DNA from: Candolleomyces eurysporus
Taxonomy: Eukaryota > Basidiomycota > Agaricomycetes > Agaricales > Psathyrellaceae
DNA: 64,000 nt
Assembly: GCA_027579435.1 (NCBI GenBank)
Contig: JANBPK010000864.1
Span: 51,436-115,435 of the forward strand
Direction: 5' to 3'
Below the pieces are notes generated by a model, which saw only the letters and a program-made list of their open reading frames with translations, made no database searches and had not been told where the DNA came from. The position numbers and the translations under genes are program-made. This document shows, piece after piece, positions 58,257 to 64,000 of the stretch (positions are counted from its first letter, which is position 1; each line of letters starts with the position of its first letter).

Positions 58257-61200
58257 TGGTAAAAATCGCTCTGAGAAGCCCGGCATATGATAACCTGTGT
58301 GGAGAGGATAGCCTGTTGGTATCTGGATGAGAGTAGAGGAGAACGAGAGATTCGCCGATATTTTTCCGACTCGTATCCGAGCGCTCAGGTGACCTCTGGA
58401 TTGAGTAGGTCCTTCGCACGGAAGCTCTGTTTTGTCATCGGTGTCCCTCAAGTCTGGGGTAAATAAGCTTTTGTTCAGCTTCTGGAAGGAATACCCCGCA
58501 TGCCGCCTCTCGACATGATGAGCTGATGACCATACTCCTGTCAAGCAATGAAACTGTTATTGACGGCGATGAGAATCGAATTGCCACTTTTTAAGTCGAC
58601 TAGAGGTCATTCAACACACAGGAAGTTATACTCGTACTTTGTTTGACAAGAGAAGCTTTCCTCAAGGCGAAGAAGATGCACATTTCTCTGGCGACGACTC
58701 TCATGAAAAGTCTACGTGACTACTTTTCGCTCAAGAGTGCTTCATAGGAATCAGCAACTGCCGAGAACAGCAACCATGCTTCCAGGCTTCTAGTGGCAGA
58801 AGGTCAGCCGGGCAACCTGATGCGTATGCTGATATACTTTGGATAGCAGACGTAGAAGCTCGAGCATAGTTTCGCAGCCTCACAGACACAGTCTTATCTG
58901 AAACTAGCAGAACACAGATACATGCACACCGTGCTTCGACGGCTGATTGGTCGAAGCCCACACCGTCGAACTCAACAGACCTTTCCAGCCTATACTTACA
59001 GGTACATAAAGATGCGGCCGGGGAGCATTGGTCTGAGCTCTAGACATGCCCTGAATGTGCGAGGATGAAGATCACGAGCTGTACGACCGTCGACGTACGT
59101 GAGGGAGAACCGGCCCCCACGTCGTATATAAGTTCCAAGTCGCCGGCAACAAACCCCGTACGCAAAATCAACACCGACAATTTAAAATGACTAATGAACT
59201 CATAATTTCGCAAAAGTACCTTGGCGCCAACTCCCCTGTGCCTATGTATATGCCCCCGAGCTCCCCCGAGTCGCATTGAAACATCGCAACAACATCGTCG
59301 TCGATTTGATCCCGCTCGCCTGAGAGTCTGTAGGTCCGGTGCAATTGCCAGGTACTTTTTTTTCGCGTAAAGTACCCTGAACGCCACTCACCTTCGCGGT
59401 ATGTAAAGGCACCCCGAGGTCGCACACACCTTGGACACCGCAACAGCCGCCATCAACGTCGGCATATGGTAGCTTAAGCGATGCCGGCGCGATCACGGTG
59501 TCGGTACCACAAGTCGGGTTTGGGCGTCTGTTGGCTACTATTCAAACCTTGATTATGCATTGCCGTCAGGATTTGTATGCGGGGGAGTTTGCATGCCATA
59601 AACACTAGAAAGAGGGTGGTTTGTCTGAGAAGGCTGGGGCGAACGGTGTCCCCGATCTCCAGCCGTATTAATCATACTATCGCTTCAGGATGGAATCGAA
59701 CATGCTGCTTCACAAGAACTTGTGGATTTGACACTTGAATGCTCTTAGCTTGAGGAAGCACACACCCAGCCAGTCAGCGTTGAGCCTCACGTAAAACCTC
59801 ACGTACCAACTTCCATTCAGTTTACACCGTTGACTGTGCCATGAGCTATTGTAAGATATCACAACACCCACCGAAATGAATTGTTCGCGCTGAATGAAAG
59901 GCCTTAATGTCGCCGAATTGAAATCTTGACCAGATGGATTAGAGTTCTATAAGTGAGTATTGATCAAGACTACGACGGCATGTCGATTTGAATACAATTT
60001 AAACTCGACACTCTGGTCCCCATTCAACCCATCCCGTCCGCGTTCCGACCCTCCGACGCATCGTTACTTTCGCCTAGGACGACTCACTTCGAAGGCAGCT
60101 CAAAGGTCTCGAAGTCTCCAATCGTCGAAGCGAGAGCTCCATGAGTAACGTACGAGTAGTCACTAGTCGAGAACCGGGATGGAGCTCGCACCGGAAACAT
60201 TCCAGACTTCCCGGCTGGGAGCCGAATAACACCCTAATCACCTCCGAGGCGGGTCGCGATACTGCGATAGACGGCAATGCTGGAAAACATGGCTCTTCCT
60301 CGCGGACTCTGAGGTTGCTCGGCGCAGCTGCATAGGTGCTATACCCCGCATGCTTCTACACACTAGAAGGAAGAGCGCTTACTACACGGAGACCGCAGAC
60401 CGCGTTTCAGAAAAGAGAGAGAGAGGTATGTATTTCCTACTGGCCTTCGTGTAAAATATGTCTGGTACAGATCTAGCCGAGAGGCAAAGTAGTCAGTCAC
60501 CTTAAGCTATTTGGGGTCGCTCCATCACTATGTACAAACCAATTGCTGCGGTGACCAAGACTTCTGACAGCGACACCCTTGCGACACCTCGAATTGACAC
60601 TTCATTGACAGGCGGAATGACATCCGCCCCACATGGCTCTCCGTACCCCTGGGTGGCGATGCACGTCGCCTTCCTCAAGGCCACAAGGCCGACTTGTTCT
60701 GCTTGGAGAGGCTTGGGCGTGTGTGATTGGTGGGCGGGGAATGGTGCAAATACTAGTACACTTGTGGCTTAGCACGGACGCCTGAAACGATTTCTGCGTA
60801 AAGCGATCGAGGGAGGCTTTAGGCTTCGAGTTGAGGAGCAACTTGGAAGCAATGCTCCAGCGATAGCTGCAATCATAAGTAAAAGATACCAGCATCGGAT
60901 CGAGAGTCCGAACGCATATTGTGAAAAAAAAGTTCTACGAGGGCGATACTATCGAAATCATTACCAGCCTCACGAGTCCTCGGTCCCAAACCTCGAGCCT
61001 CATGACTGAATGTCGTGCGAGTCAGACACGTCGTCCACTAAATACGAGAAGTAAGCTCAGGTGGCGAATCCTCACCCTGCTTCTTTCCGAAGTGCTTCTC
61101 ATGCCTTCGGGATCCCACGTTTCCAAGGTTCTCGACAGCGACTCTGATGAGGTTGCCCTTCTTCTTCGAAGGTTTAGGGCGCTAGCGATGTGAATTGATG

Positions 61201-64000
61201 CGTTAGTATGCCCTCTTACCCGTAGGTCACCACAGCTGATAAGTCTCTTCTTCGACCGTCAACACACACACATGTCTTCCTTTCATAGTTCACCCTCTTC
61301 ATAAATGAACAAACTTTACGACTCAGCGCTCCACCTCGATCTTCATTTAAAATAAATGAAATCACTGGACACGCCAATCGACCGTCCAGCTGACCACTGA
61401 CTGGCAGTCCGGAACCTTTAGACTCCAGAATTGAGGTCGAGTCCCCCTCCGAATCACCTCCCCAATCGGACTCGACAAAACCTCGGAACAGCCCACCATC
61501 ATACATCACTGCTTCTCTTTGGAGTTTAATTACAAAGGTGCATGGGGGACATAAGACGAATCCAGGCTCGAAAGGCTCAATCGCCTTGAAATAAGTGCAA
61601 GACGACAAGTTGGATCGATCGGACTGGGAGGGATACAAGCAGATAGTGGTTGCCAATCGAACGACCGCGATGTCGTTTAGATTCCGTCGAGCCACTCGAG
61701 CCCTCTACTTACTTCTCGACAGCCATCCGAGGCAGGGCGATCAACGCCCTTGTCCGTGGTCGACTCCGCGTGCAAGTTGGTTCCTAGATCCCAAGTCGTT
61801 TCGTTCCGGACACGAGTAATAACGGGTTGAGATTGGTGGCAGTGGCTCGATCGTTTAATTGGTTACTTGCTTTCTGTTACCTTGTTTTTGCGTGCCTTGT
61901 TCGGGGATAAGTAGCAAGTCATTACTAGTACATACTAGCATCGGTGATCAGGGTTTGTTGGAGCGAGTGGCTGGAGCCTCGAGGTGTACCTTTTTCTTTT
62001 TGTTTTTTTTTTGACTTCCTTGTGTCTTGTACTTTCTTCCCGTTTGGCTGATCCGCGATTATTGAGTATCGACAGTTAGAAGGGCTCGTGATGAAACCGA
62101 AAGCGATGATAGATGCGACCACTTGAATCTTAGTCTTTAAACGACTGTTGGAGTTGAGATCTGGATCGTTCAAGTTGGGAAGATCCTCGAGGGCCCAATC
62201 ATGGGTAGGAGTCCGTAGGCTACATTTTAATCAATCAAGGTCTATCCAAAGTTGCTTGTTACACCTTTATTGCAGCCCACAAGCTGTTGCCCATCGTCGT
62301 CGGTTATCATCGGCTTCACGAGGACAAGTGTACCAAGTCGTAGGACTGATATTGAGAGGCCCCTTCAATGGGGATTCGACATGATATTTTTATCTACTTG
62401 CACTGGCTTGACACGAGTATCCTTCCCTTGATACGTAAGGAGTATGGTGAATCCGAGTACTATTATAATAGTTTTCATCATCAGTTCGGTGTAATCAGTC
62501 CCCTCATATAGCCTTGGGTTTGTTCACTACCCCCCTATTCACCGACCTTGGGGCGTGTGCATGAGAGAGGGTGAGAGAACGAGATACGTATATGTTATAG
62601 ACCGCTCACTCAGCTAGCGCTCATGGTGATGGCATCCTTCTTGGCCGGCCATGGTGACTACGTGCGCAGCCATTCCATTCCGTTCATCCATCCAACCGTC
62701 CGTCGACGACCCCATCCATCTATCCAATACAATGATGAGATCTGTAAATGCTATGTGATTCTACATCGTGAGTGAGCAAGTAAGCACCGGTCGACGGAAT
62801 AAGGCAAGCCTTTGGACAGGACAGCTGGTCGGGATTTGATCATCACCAAAGGTCAGAGGGTAACGTACATATTGATTCAATGATTGAGTGATTGATTTGA
62901 TGTCCGTGAATTTCGTGTTGGCTTTCCTTCTCCGTGGATATATACTTGTAATAGTACGCTCGGGTGTTTTTCTTTTCTCTCCCTTTCCTTTTGTTTTGGG
63001 CGGATGGGTGGATGAATAGGGTCTGTTGTATTGAAACGATCGAGCGGCAGACACTCGGATGATGATGGACGCATACGTGAGTTTGGTGGGAAGTGTGATA
63101 TTAGGGCAAGGGTGTGTGCATAGGAATACTATGACGATGGTTGACGTAGTGACGGCAAACGAAAGAAGGAAGGTTTTCGCAGAAAACTTTCGAGGTGACG
63201 ACGATTGGGGTTGTAAAGCACAAAGGAGCTGGCAAGTAGAATGCAAAAAAGACAGACCGATCGCGAAAGAGAGAAAACTTTATTCCTGGAATACGCTCCA
63301 CTCAGGAATGAACGAAAAGACCTGCGAGTGTTCCGAGTCGGTGTTGATGGATAGATAAAAAGATGGATAGCGGAAGGGTTGAGAGGCGCTCGGAGATTGG
63401 AAAAGGCTCGAGCGAGCCAATTGCCAACGACCATTCATGAGATAACCTGATCACGAGTCCAGGCCGTTGCTCCGGGTAGGAGAGTCCGAAGCAAGCGAGC
63501 GAACGAAAGGCCGCGAAGCAAGCGACCGGGCAGACAGCAGCCAAGCAGCAACGGTCGGGGCGGTCGCTGTGACGAAGACGGAGATGAGGGATAAGAAAAC
63601 AAGTGCGTCCGAAAAGGGGCAGATCAGGCGGGGCAGGGGGCGATAGAGAGGTGCGAAAATGATCTCTGGCTCACTCCAAGGCAAACGCCGGATAGAGCCG
63701 CGTGGGAGTGTACTTTTGAACGGTGGAGAGGCGTCGCCCTTTGCGGAGGGATTGTGGTCCGTGTGTGGAGAGAGCTCAGAGAAGGACGCTGGCCAGAGCT
63801 CGCGCCGCTCCTGGGCAATTCGAGCCGGACGCACGACGGTGGAGAGTGATGAGGACCCTGACCCGAGAGAGCGGGCCAGGAATGGATGGCATGTGTACCT
63901 GAGCGGCCAATTGGAGCTATATATCCATTTGTACGTATTGTGGGAAGGGCTCAGAGGGCTGTTGATCAGGCACCTTCTCTTATATCAACAACGTTTTGCG
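58257..64000. other. 5.7 kb without a recognisable gene
   Basis: Only short frames on both strands and none with a domain, a convincing exon chain or a promoter next to it. The part at 63450-63850 is GC-rich and may be the promoter or 5' region of a gene beyond the right edge. Runs of T occur at 59356-59363 and 62004-62011. A gene with many small exons could still be hidden here. Confidence 0.35.

Noticed and set aside
61216..61695. 159-codon minus-strand frame
   Set aside because: No start context, no domain, no exon partner; cysteine-rich and irregular. It looks like chance in a GC-balanced intergenic region.
63451..63834. 127-codon minus-strand frame at the right edge
   Set aside because: Low-complexity Ser/Pro/Arg translation from GC-rich sequence; more like a promoter region than a gene.

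Overview
The window looks like nuclear DNA of a filamentous basidiomycete, most likely an Agaricomycete. The reasons are short GT-AG introns of about 40-80 nt, many TATA boxes near start codons, a Plavaka-type transposase, F-box-like proteins of the kind expanded in agarics, a multi-pass protein carrying the PDxAGIG motif, and a many-exon GH3 beta-glucosidase. Single 'n' bases recur beside homopolymers and probably mark unresolved run lengths.

Layout. 0.3-1.6 kb: F-box-like gene (-). 1.87-8.93 kb: a six-exon gene of unknown function (+), split in its fourth exon by a 5.7-kb Ty1/copia element with a perfect 5-bp target duplication. The element has one nonsense codon in RNase H and a small nested insertion in its 5' LTR. 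9.4-13.3 kb: weakly supported coding pieces (-). 15.1-16.0 kb: a non-autonomous, hAT-like element with an 8-bp target duplication. 16.3-16.6 kb: a small two-exon gene. 17.1-21.7 kb: a decayed ribonucleotide reductase large-subunit copy, interrupted by a 1.35-kb repeat (copy A). 24.6-24.9 kb: probable solo LTR. 26.0-31.7 kb: a damaged Helitron Rep-helicase (-). 31.8-33.9 kb: a second F-box-like gene and a small five-part neighbour. 34.8-36.2 kb: hypothetical gene. 36.7-37.6 kb: dense cluster of TGTCCA/TGGACA motifs. 38.0-42.6 kb: long gene (-) with an Arg/Ser-rich tail built on a 36-bp minisatellite. 42.2-44.5 kb: spaced 15-bp motifs. 44.6-48.9 kb: a truncated gene, a second copy of the 1.35-kb repeat (copy B), and a truncated Plavaka transposase. 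49.1-51.6 kb: AT-hook/coiled-coil protein. 53.1-54.4 kb: multi-pass membrane protein. 54.8-58.2 kb: intact GH3 beta-glucosidase with a PA14 insert, 16 exons. 58.3-64.0 kb: nothing recognisable.

Taken together, the first 52 kb is a transposon-rich accessory region containing at least five element classes (copia, hAT-like, Helitron, Plavaka, and an unclassified TG...CA repeat). The 53-58 kb part looks like ordinary host sequence. The most unusual signal is the pair of 1.35-1.41 kb repeats. Both carry many short CpG palindromes at corresponding places, but one copy uses an 8-bp version (TTCGCGAA and its transition products) and the other a 7-bp version (TTCCGAA/TTCGGAA and their transition products). 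Exon models were worked out by hand. For eight genes the exon lengths sum to a multiple of three, which is the main internal check available here.
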